In this document: positions 1 to 8,861 of the stretch, piece after piece
Numbering within the stretch: position 1 is the stretch's first letter
Layout: the number at the start of each line of letters is the position of its first letter
Translations under genes and position numbers: made by a program
Notes under the pieces: model-generated
What the model was told of the DNA's origin: nothing
Databases searched by the model: none
Seen by the model: only the letters and a program-made list of their open reading frames with translations
Assembly (NCBI GenBank): GCA_017428545.1
Contig: JAFRQR010000022.1
Location: 1-52,840 of the forward strand
From: Clostridiales bacterium
GTDB lineage: Bacteria > Bacillota > Clostridia > Saccharofermentanales > Saccharofermentanaceae
Length of the DNA: 52,840 nt
Reading direction: 5' to 3'

Positions 1-679
1 AGCAGTGCATGGAAGCGATGCCCTTGAGCGGCAGATAGTAGTTCATCATGGAGAACATACCCTTCTTCATCTCACCGCCGTACCAGGTGTTGATGATGAC
101 CTGCTCACGGGATGTGATGTTGAAAGCTGCGCATGTCTCAGAGTTGAGGCCGAGCTCCTTGAAGTTTTCTACCTTAGCCTTGGAAGCGTTGTAAACTACG
201 AAATCCGGCTCGAAAGAAGCGAGTTCTTCATCTGTCGGAACGATGAACATGTTCTTTACGAAGTGAGCCTGCCAAGCAACCTCAACGATGAAACGGATCG
301 CCATTCTGGTGTCCTTGTTCGCGCCGCAGAAAGCATCAACAACGAACAGTCTCTTGTTGGAGAGCTCCTTCTTAGCGATGTCCTTAACAACTGCCCATGT
401 CTCTTCGCTCATCGGGTGGTTGTCGTTCTTGTACTCATCGGATGTCCACCAAACAGTGTCCTTGGAGTTTGCATCCATTACGATGTACTTGTCTTTCGGG
501 GAACGGCCTGTGAAGATACCTGTCATAACGTTAACAGTATCCAGTTCGGTAACCTTACCTACCTCGTAGCCCGTAAGACCGGCTTTTGTCTCTTCTTCGA
601 AAAGAAGTTCGTAAGAAGGATTGTAGACGATCTCTGTTGTACCTGTGATGCCGTACTTGCTCAAATCAATCTGTGCCAT
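1..679 (-). CDS. pckA: Phosphoenolpyruvate carboxykinase (ATP), N-terminal part, cut by window edge
   Basis: Reading leftward from the ATG at 677-679, the frame stays open to base 1, giving about 226 residues of a protein usually near 530. It starts [11 protein letters not shown] and contains [19 protein letters not shown] and [15 protein letters not shown]. These match the N-terminal and early substrate-binding region of ATP-dependent PEP carboxykinase, which interconverts oxaloacetate plus ATP with phosphoenolpyruvate, CO2 and ADP. In anaerobic Firmicutes it can serve gluconeogenesis or CO2-fixing fermentation; which applies here is not visible. An AGGAAG ribosome-binding site lies just upstream. 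The catalytic P-loop half is outside the window. The truncated MocR gene lies upstream on the same strand, with 177 bases between. Confidence 0.93.
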   Translation of the reverse strand, partial: MAQIDLSKYGITGTTEIVYNPSYELLFEEETKAGLTGYEVGKVTELDTVNVMTGIFTGRSPKDKYIVMDANSKDTVWWTSDEYKNDNHPMSEETWAVVKDIAKKELSNKRLFVVDAFCGANKDTRMAIRFIVEVAWQAHFVKNMFIVPTDEELASFEPDFVVYNASKAKVENFKELGLNSETCAAFNITSREQVIINTWYGGEMKKGMFSMMNYYLPLKGIASMHC

Positions 680-856
680 AATTCATCTTCCTTTTCTATA
701 TATTTTCAATCTGTGTTTTGCAGATCTTTACATATTTGATGCAGGATATAAAATCCTACCCTGTAAAGGATATATCAAAAACGGGAAAAAGTCTTTACCT
801 AAATGAAAAATTTCACAATTGTTCTTGCATTTTCAGAACAAAAAACTGCTTTCTCC

Positions 857-1948
857 TCAACTTTTTCTTCTTTTTCTGCGAATCCGGTGAATGTGTCTCT
901 CAAAATCACCATTTCGAAGGAGCTCGGCAAGGACATATTGTTCAAAGATCGGTACCGTGCAGGAATAAAAGCCGAGTTTTTCTTCAAATGGCTTAACCAG
1001 GCTCTTCGGAAGTATCATGTAGCCGATACGCATCGAGGGCGCCAGGGTTCTGGAGAAGGTATTCAGATATATGACCCTTCCCTCCTGATCCATAGAGAAA
1101 AGCGGCTCCTCGGGTTTGGTAGATACGGTCAGTTCCGAGTCATAATTGTCTTCTATGAGGATGCCCCTGCGCTTTTTGGCCCAGCGGAGATACTCGTGCT
1201 TTTTCGAGATACCGGCCGTTACTCCTGAGGGATAACTGTGATACGGCGTGACGTGCAGTACTTTGGCCTTTGTCTTTTCAAGAGCGCGCGTGGAGATACC
1301 GTCTTTTGTCATTTTCAGCCCTTCGCAGGTGATCCCCATCGCTTCATAGACCAGTCGGATCTTCTTATAGGCCGGATCTTCGATGGCAAAGACCTTCTCA
1401 TCACCCAGAAGCTGGGCGATCAGGCCGTAAAGATACTCCGCACCGGATCCGACGATGACCTGAGACGGAGAAATCGTAATGCCGCGGGATCTGGCCAGAT
1501 ACTTGCAGATCTCACTTCGAAGCGCGGCGCAGCCGTGGTTAGGAGACTTTACGAGGATGTTTTCCCCCTGGTCGAGAAGTGTTTTTCGCATGACTTTTGC
1601 AAGAACCGTAAACGGAAACTCGCCGTAATCCGTCGAAAGGCCTTCGCTTTCTCCTTCTTCCGCAAGATCAAGGTTCTCTTCTTTCCGTTTTTCTCCCAGA
1701 AAATCCTCGCCCCGGTAGTCGACAAAGACGCCGCTTCTTTGCACGGTCCTGGTGTATCCCTCCTCGGTCAGAAGATCGAGGGCATGTTCGACCGTAATGA
1801 CGCTGACACCGGTATCCTCGGCGATGACCCGCTTGGAGGGGAGCTTCGTGCCGTAGGGATAGACGCCTTCGGTGATATCTTTTACAAGGTGTCTATATAG
1901 TTGTATATATGCCGGATCTGCTCCCTGTTTATCTAGTATCATGTTCAT
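857..1948 (-). CDS. MocR/GntR-family regulator, C-terminally short and lacking the usual PLP lysine
   Basis: 363 residues. Residues 1-75 form a GntR-type winged helix (PAYIQLYRHL, GTKLPSKRVIAEDTGVS, EEGYTRTVQRSGVFV). The rest is a type-I aminotransferase-like fold with NHGCAALR, VGSGAEYLYGLIAQLL, EDPAYK, EDNYDSEL and NTFSRTLAPSMRIGYM. In MocR proteins such as PdxR and GabR the pyridoxal-phosphate lysine sits in the FSK position of that last motif; here the codon is AGA (Arg). The frame stops at FERHIHRIRRKRRKS, where family members normally continue for about 90-110 residues, and neither other minus frame downstream restores a recognisable C-terminus. It may be a degenerate gene or a DNA-binding protein that no longer binds PLP. 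It is divergent from an ECF S component, the usual kind of MocR target. The start is uncertain: an AGGAG lies about 16 bases before the first ATG. Confidence 0.8.
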   Translation of the reverse strand: MNMILDKQGADPAYIQLYRHLVKDITEGVYPYGTKLPSKRVIAEDTGVSVITVEHALDLLTEEGYTRTVQRSGVFVDYRGEDFLGEKRKEENLDLAEEGESEGLSTDYGEFPFTVLAKVMRKTLLDQGENILVKSPNHGCAALRSEICKYLARSRGITISPSQVIVGSGAEYLYGLIAQLLGDEKVFAIEDPAYKKIRLVYEAMGITCEGLKMTKDGISTRALEKTKAKVLHVTPYHSYPSGVTAGISKKHEYLRWAKKRRGILIEDNYDSELTVSTKPEEPLFSMDQEGRVIYLNTFSRTLAPSMRIGYMILPKSLVKPFEEKLGFYSCTVPIFEQYVLAELLRNGDFERHIHRIRRKRRKS

Positions 1949-1949
1949 C

Positions 1950-1993
1950 TGGTTATATAAAACACTCCTGTTCTGGTCATTTTTATATGGTCA
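1950..1993. promoter_or_regulatory. Candidate operator: three TGGTNA repeats between divergent genes
   Basis: The 98-bp divergent intergenic region carries TGGTTA at 1950-1955 and TGGTCA at 1974-1979 and 1988-1993; the last two are 14 bp apart in direct orientation. MocR-type regulators are known to bind tandem direct repeats in divergent promoters. This makes the repeats a plausible site for the neighbouring MocR protein, but that is inference from position only. Confidence 0.35.
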
Positions 1994-2046
1994 GACACAT
2001 GATAATCTTTTCCCGTGCAGAAGTAAAGGAAACAAGGAGAACAATT

Positions 2047-2619
2047 ATGGAAAACACATCAAACAGCAAACGCTATTCCGGCAGCATCACATTGCGTATT
2101 ACAACGACTGCCGTTTTCATGGCACTTACCATCGCCATGGCTTCTTTCGGGATTCCTGTACCGGGCGGTCATCTTTATCTTTGCGATGTCATCATCTGCC
2201 TGGCTTCGATCCTTCTCGGGCCTCTCGATGCTTTTGTCGTCGGCGGTCTCGGATCTTTCTTCGGCGACATGATCTTCTATCCGCTGCCGATGTTCGTATC
2301 TTTGGTCACTCACGGCCTTCAGGCGATCGTCATTTCCCTGATCGCCCATCACACCTTTAAGGATCATCCGAAAGTCGCAGCCGGCATCGGTGTTTCTGTC
2401 GGCGCGGTCATCATGGTCGTCGGTTATACGCTCGGTAAGATCTTCGTTTACAGTACTTTCGAGTACGCGATGATCAAGCTTCCTTATGAGATCGCCCAGG
2501 GCGCGCTCGGTGCCATCCTCGGCTTTGTACTGTGCTTTCACTTCGGTATCGGGAAGCTCTATAAGACGCTTATCTTTAAAAACTCGAAAAAGAAAAAGAA
2601 CCAGACAGAAACTGTCTGA
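2047..2619 (+). CDS. ECF transporter S component (vitamin-type substrate)
   Basis: 190 residues, small and hydrophobic, with about five to six membrane segments. Near the N-terminus is the S-component pattern TTTAVFMALTIAMASFGIPVPGG, followed by LGPLDAFVVGGLGSFFGDM, as in the ECF-type riboflavin/QueT-like S components (PF07155-like). S components bind a vitamin or precursor and work with a shared EcfA-EcfA'-EcfT energising module, not encoded in this window. The start was placed at 2047 because AAGGAG lies 7 bases upstream; the longer frame from 1909 has no ribosome-binding site. Divergence from a MocR regulator suggests a B6-related or similar substrate, but the substrate cannot be read from sequence. 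The tail is Lys-rich (KKKKNQ), as expected for a cytoplasmic end. Confidence 0.85.
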   Translation: MENTSNSKRYSGSITLRITTTAVFMALTIAMASFGIPVPGGHLYLCDVIICLASILLGPLDAFVVGGLGSFFGDMIFYPLPMFVSLVTHGLQAIVISLIAHHTFKDHPKVAAGIGVSVGAVIMVVGYTLGKIFVYSTFEYAMIKLPYEIAQGALGAILGFVLCFHFGIGKLYKTLIFKNSKKKKNQTETV

Positions 2620-2650
2620 TCCCATCCTTACTTAATTGTTGTGTTGTGTG

Positions 2651-2683
2651 AAAGAGCCGCTCAAAAAGCGGCTCTTTCGTTTT
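2651..2683. terminator. Bidirectional terminator between ECF gene and convergent membrane protein gene
   Basis: A perfect 11-bp stem, AAAGAGCCGCT at 2651-2661 with its complement at 2667-2677, and a 5-base loop. A-rich and T-rich flanks on either side suit termination in both directions between two convergent genes. Confidence 0.85.
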
Positions 2684-2713
2684 GCCTTCTATATGGTTTT
2701 TTCAGGTTTCGTC

Positions 2714-3367
2714 TCAGTCCTCTTTAATAAGGAATTCTCTGACACTCTGCGAGATACCGTCGCTCAGCGCGTTTACCTGTTTCATGCTGTACAGGATTCC
2801 GTTCATGATCACATTGCCGCTTCGATCTCTGATATCGATGAAATAGCGCATTACCTTGCCTTTTTCCTTTATGCCGCAGTAGTGCAGTTCGGCGATATCG
2901 CTGAGGCGTACGAAGGAGTATGTCTCATTTCCCAGATCCGGGAACTTCTCGACCAGATAGTCTTTCGTAGCGAAGAAGCATGCGTTCGCATCTTTTTCAA
3001 CCTTAAAGACCGGTGCGGCCTGCATCTGGGCATCGAAATCCTTTACCGCTTCTACCGAAGTCAGAAGCTCATTCAGATTCGAAGTAGTGCGGATGGTAAC
3101 GTCCTTCTTCTTTCCGAGTGCGATAAGAAGAATGCTCAGAACAAGCATAACGCCCGCGCCGATCGCGATACCCTTTACCGGGCCCTGAAGCTGCGGATCG
3201 TTAAGACCATCTTTCGCAAAGATAAGATACGCGTCAAGACCACCTGCCATCAGGAAGATGATGATCGGAATGATCTTCTTGTTACCGTTGCTCTGTGCCT
3301 TGGCTTTCTTTACTCGTTTCGTGTATTCCTTAAGCCATGTGGAATGTTCACTTGCAAAATTGCTCAT
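2714..3367 (-). CDS. Conserved small membrane protein of unknown function, two TM segments
   Basis: 217 residues starting MSNFASEHSTW at 3367, chosen because GGAGG lies about 10 bases upstream; the longer frame to 3418 lacks a site. A charged N-terminal stretch (KEYTKRVKKAKAQ) is followed by two hydrophobic helices around residues 33-52 and 64-85 (IIPIIIFLMAGGLDAYLIFA and AIGAGVMLVLSILLIAL). A soluble domain of about 130 residues follows, with no motif I recognise. The predicted arrangement is a hairpin anchor with both ends in the cytoplasm. It lies downstream of tuf but behind tuf's own terminator, so it is probably a separate unit. I do not assign a function. Confidence 0.75.
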   Translation of the reverse strand: MSNFASEHSTWLKEYTKRVKKAKAQSNGNKKIIPIIIFLMAGGLDAYLIFAKDGLNDPQLQGPVKGIAIGAGVMLVLSILLIALGKKKDVTIRTTSNLNELLTSVEAVKDFDAQMQAAPVFKVEKDANACFFATKDYLVEKFPDLGNETYSFVRLSDIAELHYCGIKEKGKVMRYFIDIRDRSGNVIMNGILYSMKQVNALSDGISQSVREFLIKED

Positions 3368-3460
3368 AACCTCTAAACCTCCAAAAAAATACCCAAAAAC
3401 CAATAGTGGCTTCATCATATCTTGAAGGTATGATTTCGGTCAAGTTCTTTTCGAAAGGCA

Positions 3461-3493
3461 AAAAAGAGCTCCGGGATAAATCCCGAAGCTCTT
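3461..3493 (-). terminator. Rho-independent terminator of the str operon
   Basis: Immediately 3' of tuf on the minus strand lies a hairpin of the form AAGAGCT(T)CGGGA-loop-TCCCGGAGCTCTT, followed on that strand by a T run (plus-strand AAAAA at 3461-3465). It closes the rpsL-rpsG-fusA-tuf transcript. Confidence 0.8.
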
Positions 3494-3523
3494 ATGAATG
3501 CTTGTTTGATCTACTAATCGATA

Positions 3524-4726
3524 TTACTCGATGATTGTAGCAACTGTACCAGCACCAACTGTACGGCCACCCTCACGGATAGCGAACTTGAGACCCTGCT
3601 CCATAGCGATAGGAGTGATGAGCTCAACAGTGATGGTTACGTGGTCACCAGGCATGCACATTTCTGTGCCTTCCGGAAGGTGAGCAACACCGGTAACGTC
3701 TGTTGTTCTGAAGTAGAACTGCGGACGATAACCATTGAAGAACGGCTTATGACGGCCACCTTCGTCGTGTGTCAGAACGTAAACTTGACCTGTGAACTTT
3801 GTGTGCGGTGTGATGGAACCCGGCTTAGCGAGAACCTGACCACGCTCAACCTCTTTACGGTCGATACCACGGAGGAGAGCACCGATGTTATCACCAGCCT
3901 CAGCCTGATCGAGGAGCTTGTGGAACATCTCAACACCAGTGATTGTTGTGCCCTTCGGCTCATCCTGGAGACCAACGATCTCAGCAGCGTCACCAACTTT
4001 GATGATACCACGCTCGAGACGGCCGGTAGCAACAGTACCACGACCTGTGATTGTGAATACGTCCTCAACAGGCATCAGGAACGGGAGGTCTGTCGGACGA
4101 GCAGGTGTAGCGATGAACTCGTCTACTGCCTTCATGAGCTCGAGGATCGGAGCGTACTCCGGAGCGTTAACGTCTGTAGAAGTGGACTCGAGAGCCTGCA
4201 GAGCAGAACCACGGATGATCGGTGTATCGTCGCCCGGGAACTCGTACTGGTTGAGGAGGTCACGGATGTCCATCTCAACGAGCTCGAGGAGCTCTTCGTC
4301 GTCGACCTGGTCGCACTTGTTCATGAATACAACAATGTAAGGAACACCTACCTGACGAGCGAGCAGGATGTGCTCACGTGTCTGAGGCATCGGTCCGTCA
4401 GAAGCGGATACTACGAGGATAGCACCGTCCATCTGAGCAGCACCAGTGATCATGTTCTTGATATAGTCGGCATGGCCGGGGCAGTCAACGTGAGCGTAGT
4501 GACGAGCATCTGTCTCGTACTCAACGTGAGCGGTGTTGATCGTGATACCACGAGCTCTTTCTTCCGGAGCCTTATCGATATCGCCGTAAGCCTCATACTG
4601 TGCCTTACCCTGGAAGGACAGAACCTTCGTGATAGCAGCTGTAAGAGAAGTCTTGCCGTGGTCAACGTGACCAATGGTTCCGATGTTAACGTGCGGCTTA
4701 GTTCTTTCAAATTTTGCCTTTGCCAT
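3524..4726 (-). CDS. tuf: Elongation factor Tu
   Basis: 400 residues starting [28 protein letters not shown]. This GTPase delivers aminoacyl-tRNA to the ribosomal A site. The G1 P-loop GHVDHGKT, G3 DCPGHADY, G4 NKCD and the effector motif [13 protein letters not shown] are all visible. The C-terminal beta-barrels include [13 protein letters not shown] and the end motif [13 protein letters not shown]. Length is normal. It is the last gene of the str operon, 139 bases after fusA and followed by a strong terminator. Codon use is strongly biased, which generates long meaningless antisense frames across the gene. Confidence 0.99.
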   Translation of the reverse strand: MAKAKFERTKPHVNIGTIGHVDHGKTSLTAAITKVLSFQGKAQYEAYGDIDKAPEERARGITINTAHVEYETDARHYAHVDCPGHADYIKNMITGAAQMDGAILVVSASDGPMPQTREHILLARQVGVPYIVVFMNKCDQVDDEELLELVEMDIRDLLNQYEFPGDDTPIIRGSALQALESTSTDVNAPEYAPILELMKAVDEFIATPARPTDLPFLMPVEDVFTITGRGTVATGRLERGIIKVGDAAEIVGLQDEPKGTTITGVEMFHKLLDQAEAGDNIGALLRGIDRKEVERGQVLAKPGSITPHTKFTGQVYVLTHDEGGRHKPFFNGYRPQFYFRTTDVTGVAHLPEGTEMCMPGDHVTITVELITPIAMEQGLKFAIREGGRTVGAGTVATIIE

Positions 4727-4865
4727 TTAAAATTTCCTCCTTGTTCAGCGTATCGCTGATAATTTAAAACTTTGTTCCGCTTCCGAGCGTCAGTTACATC
4801 TATTTTACTATGTTTTTCAATAATCGCAAGATGCAATTAACTCGGAAGACATTTCTCCTCAAAAA

Positions 4866-6935
4866 TTACTTCTTAAGGATTGTTTCCATAATGTTCTTCG
4901 GTGTTTCAGCGAAGTGACCGATCTGCATTACGAAGGTACCACGACCCTGTGTTGTAGAACGGAGTGCTGTTGCATAACCGAACATGTTGGAAAGCGGTAC
5001 TTCAGCCTGGATCTTCTGTGTACCGTTGAGGCCTTCGATACCCTTAACGACACCACGACGGGCATTGAGGCCGCCGATAACGTCGCCCATGTAATCATCC
5101 GGTACTTCAACGTCAACTCGCATGATAGGCTCGAGAAGAACAGGATCTGCCTTCTTCATACCTTCCTTGAAGCCCATGGAACCTGCGATCTTGAAGGCCA
5201 TTTCGGAAGAGTCGACTTCGTGGTAGGAACCGTCTACGACAGTAACCTTTACGTCAACTACCGGATAGCCGCCGAGAACACCGCTCTGCATAGCTTCCTG
5301 TACACCTGCATCGATAGGTCCGATGAATTCCTTCGGGATAGAACCACCAACGGTAGCGTTGACGAATTCATAACCCTTACCCGGCTCCTGAGGCTCGAGC
5401 TCGAGGATACAGTGACCATACTGACCGTGACCACCGGACTGACGTACGAAACGTCCTTCTGCGCGGACAGGCTTTCTGATCGTCTCTTTGTAGGATACCT
5501 GCGGGGCACCTACGTTAGCCTCGACCTTAAACTCACGGAAGAGACGGTCAACGATAATGTCGAGGTGAAGCTCACCCATACCGGCGATGATCGTCTGTCC
5601 TGTCTCCTGGTTGGTGAATGTACGGAATGTCGGGTCTTCTTCAGCAAGCTTCTGAAGAGCCACGATCATCTTTTCCTGGGATGCTCTGGACTTCGGTTCA
5701 ATAGCTACTTCGATAACCGGCTCCGGGAACTCCATGGACTCGAGGATGATCGGATGATCATCATCACAGAGCGTGTCACCTGTTGTTGTGTCCTTCAGGC
5801 CGACTGCAGCAGCGATATCACCGGAGAATACTTCGGAGATCTCTTTTCTGTCGTTAGCGTGCATCTGGAGGATACGTCCGATACGCTCTTTCTTACCCTT
5901 GGTAGCGTTGGAAACATAAGAACCTGCTTCCAGAACACCGGAGTAAACACGGAAGAAGCAAAGCTTACCGACAAACGGGTCAGTCATGATCTTGAATGCC
6001 AGTGCAGCGAACGGGCCCTCATCGGAAGCCGGACGCTCTTCTTCCTCTTCTGTGTCAGGGTTAACACCCTTGATAGCCGGAATATCCAGCGGAGAAGGCA
6101 TGTAGTCAACGATTGCGTCGAGCATCATCTGAACACCCTTATTTCTAAGAGATGTACCACAGATGACCGGAATCATCTTACAGGAGCATGTAGCCTTACG
6201 CAGAGCAGCCTTGAGTTCATCAATGGTGATCTCTTCACCCTCTAAGAACTTCATGGTGAGCTCTTCGTCGGTCTCGGCGATCGCCTCAACCATTTCCTCA
6301 CGCTTCTGGTTTACGAACTCGACCATATCAGCCGGAACCTCACGGTCCTCGTACTGCATACCGTCTTCACTTGTGTAGACCTCGGCACGGAGAGTCATCA
6401 GGTCGATAATACCTTCAAAACTGTCTTCCTTACCGATCGGGATCTGAATGGCAACAGCGTTGCTCTTCAGACGGTCTTTGATCATGTCGATTACGTGGAA
6501 GAAATCCGCACCGAGGATATCCATCTTATTGACGTATACCATACGCGGAACACCGTAATGCTCAGCCTGTCTCCAAACTGTTTCTGTCTGAGGTTCTACA
6601 CCACCACGAGCGGACATTACTGTAACCGCACCGTCGAGAACACGCAGGGAACGCTCAACTTCAACTGTGAAGTCAACGTGACCGGGGGTGTCGATGATGT
6701 TGATACGGTGACCCTTCCACGGAGCAGTTGTAGCAGCAGAAGTGATCGTGATACCACGCTCCTGCTCCTGAACCATCCAGTCCATGGTAGCGGCACCTTC
6801 GTGAACCTCACCCATCTTACGGTTGATACCCGTGTAATAGAGGATTCTTTCAGTAGTCGTTGTCTTACCAGCGTCGATGTGAGCCATGATACCGATATTT
6901 CTTGTGTTTTCGAGTGAATACTCTCTCTTGTTCAT
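4866..6935 (-). CDS. fusA: Elongation factor G
   Basis: 689 residues. This is the translocase GTPase that moves tRNAs and mRNA after peptide-bond formation and helps recycle ribosomes. Visible motifs: G1 [19 protein letters not shown], effector region [15 protein letters not shown]3 [10 protein letters not shown]4 NKMD, and domain IV with [12 protein letters not shown]. The end [18 protein letters not shown] is typical. It starts at 6935 with [19 protein letters not shown], 24 bases after rpsG, so the two are co-transcribed. Start and length agree with the family. Confidence 0.99.
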   Translation of the reverse strand: MNKREYSLENTRNIGIMAHIDAGKTTTTERILYYTGINRKMGEVHEGAATMDWMVQEQERGITITSAATTAPWKGHRINIIDTPGHVDFTVEVERSLRVLDGAVTVMSARGGVEPQTETVWRQAEHYGVPRMVYVNKMDILGADFFHVIDMIKDRLKSNAVAIQIPIGKEDSFEGIIDLMTLRAEVYTSEDGMQYEDREVPADMVEFVNQKREEMVEAIAETDEELTMKFLEGEEITIDELKAALRKATCSCKMIPVICGTSLRNKGVQMMLDAIVDYMPSPLDIPAIKGVNPDTEEEEERPASDEGPFAALAFKIMTDPFVGKLCFFRVYSGVLEAGSYVSNATKGKKERIGRILQMHANDRKEISEVFSGDIAAAVGLKDTTTGDTLCDDDHPIILESMEFPEPVIEVAIEPKSRASQEKMIVALQKLAEEDPTFRTFTNQETGQTIIAGMGELHLDIIVDRLFREFKVEANVGAPQVSYKETIRKPVRAEGRFVRQSGGHGQYGHCILELEPQEPGKGYEFVNATVGGSIPKEFIGPIDAGVQEAMQSGVLGGYPVVDVKVTVVDGSYHEVDSSEMAFKIAGSMGFKEGMKKADPVLLEPIMRVDVEVPDDYMGDVIGGLNARRGVVKGIEGLNGTQKIQAEVPLSNMFGYATALRSTTQGRGTFVMQIGHFAETPKNIMETILKK

Positions 6936-6959
6936 CGTGTCAATTGCTCCTTCATCAAC

Positions 6960-7430
6960 TTACCATCTGTAATGTGCAAAAGCTCTGTTAGCTTCTGCCA
7001 TCTTGTGCATTTCTTCTTTCTTCTTAAATGCACCGCCTGTGCTGTTCGAAGCATCGATCAGCTCATTAGCCAGACGTTCGCACATAGTACGCTCGGATCT
7101 CTCACGAGCATATCTTACGAGCCAACGCAGACCAAGTGTCTGACGACGAGCCGGACGAACTTCCATCGGAACCTGGTAGTTTGCACCACCAACACGTCTG
7201 GCCTTAACTTCCAACATAGGCATAACGTTCTCAAGAGCCGCATTGAATACTTCGATCGGCTCCTTGCCTGTGCGCTCTTTGATCAAGTCAAAAGCGTCGT
7301 AGCAAATTCTCTGTGCAACACCCTTCTTACCGTCAAGCATGATGTTGTTGATCAGCTTACTGACCTTTACATCATTGTAAAGCGGATCCGGGAGCACTTC
7401 TCTAACTGGGACATTGCCTTTTCTTGGCAC
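6960..7430 (-). CDS. rpsG: 30S ribosomal protein S7
   Basis: 156 residues starting [29 protein letters not shown], the classic S7 N-terminus. The central motif [20 protein letters not shown] and the end [11 protein letters not shown] are standard. S7 nucleates assembly of the 30S head and binds the 3' domain of 16S rRNA. It is the second gene of the str operon. The spacer to rpsL is unusually long (159 bases) and contains a TTCAGT/ACTGAA stem-loop near 7455-7471. In E. coli the S12-S7 spacer is the S7 feedback target; whether the same is true here is only a possibility. Confidence 0.99.
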   Translation of the reverse strand: MPRKGNVPVREVLPDPLYNDVKVSKLINNIMLDGKKGVAQRICYDAFDLIKERTGKEPIEVFNAALENVMPMLEVKARRVGGANYQVPMEVRPARRQTLGLRWLVRYARERSERTMCERLANELIDASNSTGGAFKKKEEMHKMAEANRAFAHYRW

Positions 7431-7589
7431 TAGTCTTCCCTCCTTTTCATGATATTCAGTCTAGTACTGAAACCATAGGTACTCACGTAAAAAATTAGTT
7501 CTTTTTGGACCGTGTCAGCGCCAGTAAACATGTCCCGTATATAGACAGTGTACTGATCACTTAATCTGTCCAACCGCAGGAATCAAGAA

Positions 7590-8018
7590 TTACTTCTTAA
7601 CCTTAGCGGCCTTCGGCTTCTTCGCACCGTACTTCGAACGGCCCTGCATACGATTTGCAACACCTGCTGTATCGAGAGTACCGCGAACGATGTGGTAACG
7701 GACACCAGGAAGGTCCTTAACACGTCCGCCACGGATCAGAACAACGGAGTGCTCCTGCAGATTGTGTCCGATTCCCGGAATATATGCAGTTACTTCGTAG
7801 CCATTCGTAAGACGTACTCTTGCAACCTTTCTCAAAGCAGAGTTCGGCTTTTTCGGAGTTACGGTCTTAACAACTGTGCAAACACCACGCTTTTGTGGGG
7901 AAGAAACGTCTGTTTCCTGCTTGCGCAAGGTATTCAGTCCGCTCTGGAGAGCTTTAGAGGAAGACTTGTAAACTTTAGAAGTTCTTCCGGACTTTACCAA
8001 TTGGTTGAACGTAGGCAT
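7590..8018 (-). CDS. rpsL: 30S ribosomal protein S12
   Basis: 142 residues starting [13 protein letters not shown] at 8018, with an AAAGGAG site just upstream; a longer in-frame extension to 8093 is not S12-like. Diagnostic motifs: [32 protein letters not shown] and [30 protein letters not shown]12 sits at the decoding centre and controls tRNA selection. The lysines of TPKKPNS and GRVKDLPGV, where streptomycin-resistance changes usually fall, are the common wild-type residues. It is the first gene of the str operon. Confidence 0.99.
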   Translation of the reverse strand: MPTFNQLVKSGRTSKVYKSSSKALQSGLNTLRKQETDVSSPQKRGVCTVVKTVTPKKPNSALRKVARVRLTNGYEVTAYIPGIGHNLQEHSVVLIRGGRVKDLPGVRYHIVRGTLDTAGVANRMQGRSKYGAKKPKAAKVKK

Positions 8019-8096
8019 CAATACATCTCCTTTCATAATTGTAGTGTCTCGGCAAAATCGGCGCACAAAAAGAAGCCCCGTTTTGTCGGGCAATTA

Positions 8097-8125
8097 AGTA
8101 TATCACCTGATTTTTGTCTTGTAAA
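8097..8125 (-). promoter_or_regulatory. Promoter of the str operon
   Basis: On the minus strand, TTTACA (8120-8125) and TATACT (8097-8102) are separated by exactly 17 bases, about 80 bases before the rpsL start. This is a good vegetative sigma-type promoter at the expected place. Confidence 0.7.
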
Positions 8126-8169
8126 CAAAGAATTTTAAAATCCCGCCTGTTTTTCGGCATTCCACGGCA

Positions 8170-8240
8170 AAAGCGCCTGTGACAGGCGCTTTCGGCGAAG
8201 AAAAAGGACTGCTTCTTTTTTCGAAGCAGCCCTTTTGAAA
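8170..8240 (-). terminator. Two hairpins; the second is the terminator of the 8260-8775 lipoprotein gene
   Basis: A perfect hairpin, AAAGCGCCTG-TGA-CAGGCGCTTT, lies at 8170-8192. A second stem at about 8201-8237 (CTGCTTC paired with GAAGCAG, extended by AAAAGG/CCTTTT) is followed on the minus strand by T residues. The second fits a rho-independent terminator 20 bases after the lipoprotein stop. Confidence 0.7.
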
Positions 8241-8259
8241 GATCCGTTCCAACCGGCTA

Positions 8260-8775
8260 TCAATCGCCGTATCCGAGGGAATCAAGTGCCTTGTTCAGGA
8301 CTTTCTTTCCGGCTTTGTCGGCAGAGGAGAAGCAGATAAGAACCGTATCTCCTGCAAGAACACCTACTGCGTAGGCTTCTTCGCCATAAGCAATTCCGGA
8401 ATCCTCGTCAAACTCACCCTCAGCGGTGAACTTCCAGGAATTCTTTGTGATATCGCCGTCGAAGAGCTCGTCTTCCTCAAGCTCCTTCAGCTCGTCATAA
8501 GAATCGCTGAAGCACTCTTTTGCCATCTTCTTGCTCTCGAATTTGTAGTAAGTGATGTAGGCATAAGTTTCGCCGTCTTCTTCCACGTAGTATGCTTCGT
8601 AGCACTCCTCGGCATCTTTGTCCTTGCTCTTTTCAACAGTAAAATCTGCCTTTTCGAGTGTCTTCTTGAACTCTTTGGATGTAACTGCCTTCTTGGAAGA
8701 TCCGCCGCAAGCAGCCAAAGAAAGAGCCATTGCACCGACCAGAAGCATCGCTGTCAGTTTCTTAATAGTTTTCAT
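8260..8775 (-). CDS. Small acidic lipoprotein of unknown function
   Basis: 171 residues. A type II signal peptide (MKTIKKLTAMLLVGAMALS) ends in the lipobox LAAC, with the acylated Cys at residue 22, followed by GGSSKK. The mature part is rich in Asp, Glu, Lys and Tyr, with no recognised catalytic motif; it should be anchored on the outer face of the membrane. It has its own promoter (8833-8861) inside the 3' end of tyrS and its own terminator, so it is probably monocistronic. No function is proposed. Confidence 0.85.
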   Translation of the reverse strand: MKTIKKLTAMLLVGAMALSLAACGGSSKKAVTSKEFKKTLEKADFTVEKSKDKDAEECYEAYYVEEDGETYAYITYYKFESKKMAKECFSDSYDELKELEEDELFDGDITKNSWKFTAEGEFDEDSGIAYGEEAYAVGVLAGDTVLICFSSADKAGKKVLNKALDSLGYGD

Positions 8776-8832
8776 ATCCCGTTCTCCTTCATTTCAATCG
8801 TAAATGCGCCGTAAAGGCACAAATCTAAGGAT

Positions 8833-8861
8833 ATTTTATCTTATTTCCTATGGTTATTCAA
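8833..8861 (-). promoter_or_regulatory. Promoter of the 8260-8775 lipoprotein gene
   Basis: Minus-strand TTGAAT (8856-8861) and TAAAAT (8833-8838) with a 17-base spacer. The -35 box overlaps the last codons of tyrS. Confidence 0.6.

Noticed and set aside
1909..2046. Extended start of the ECF S component at 1909
   Set aside because: The extra residues precede a typical S-component N-terminus and overlap the divergent promoter; only the ATG at 2047 has a ribosome-binding site.
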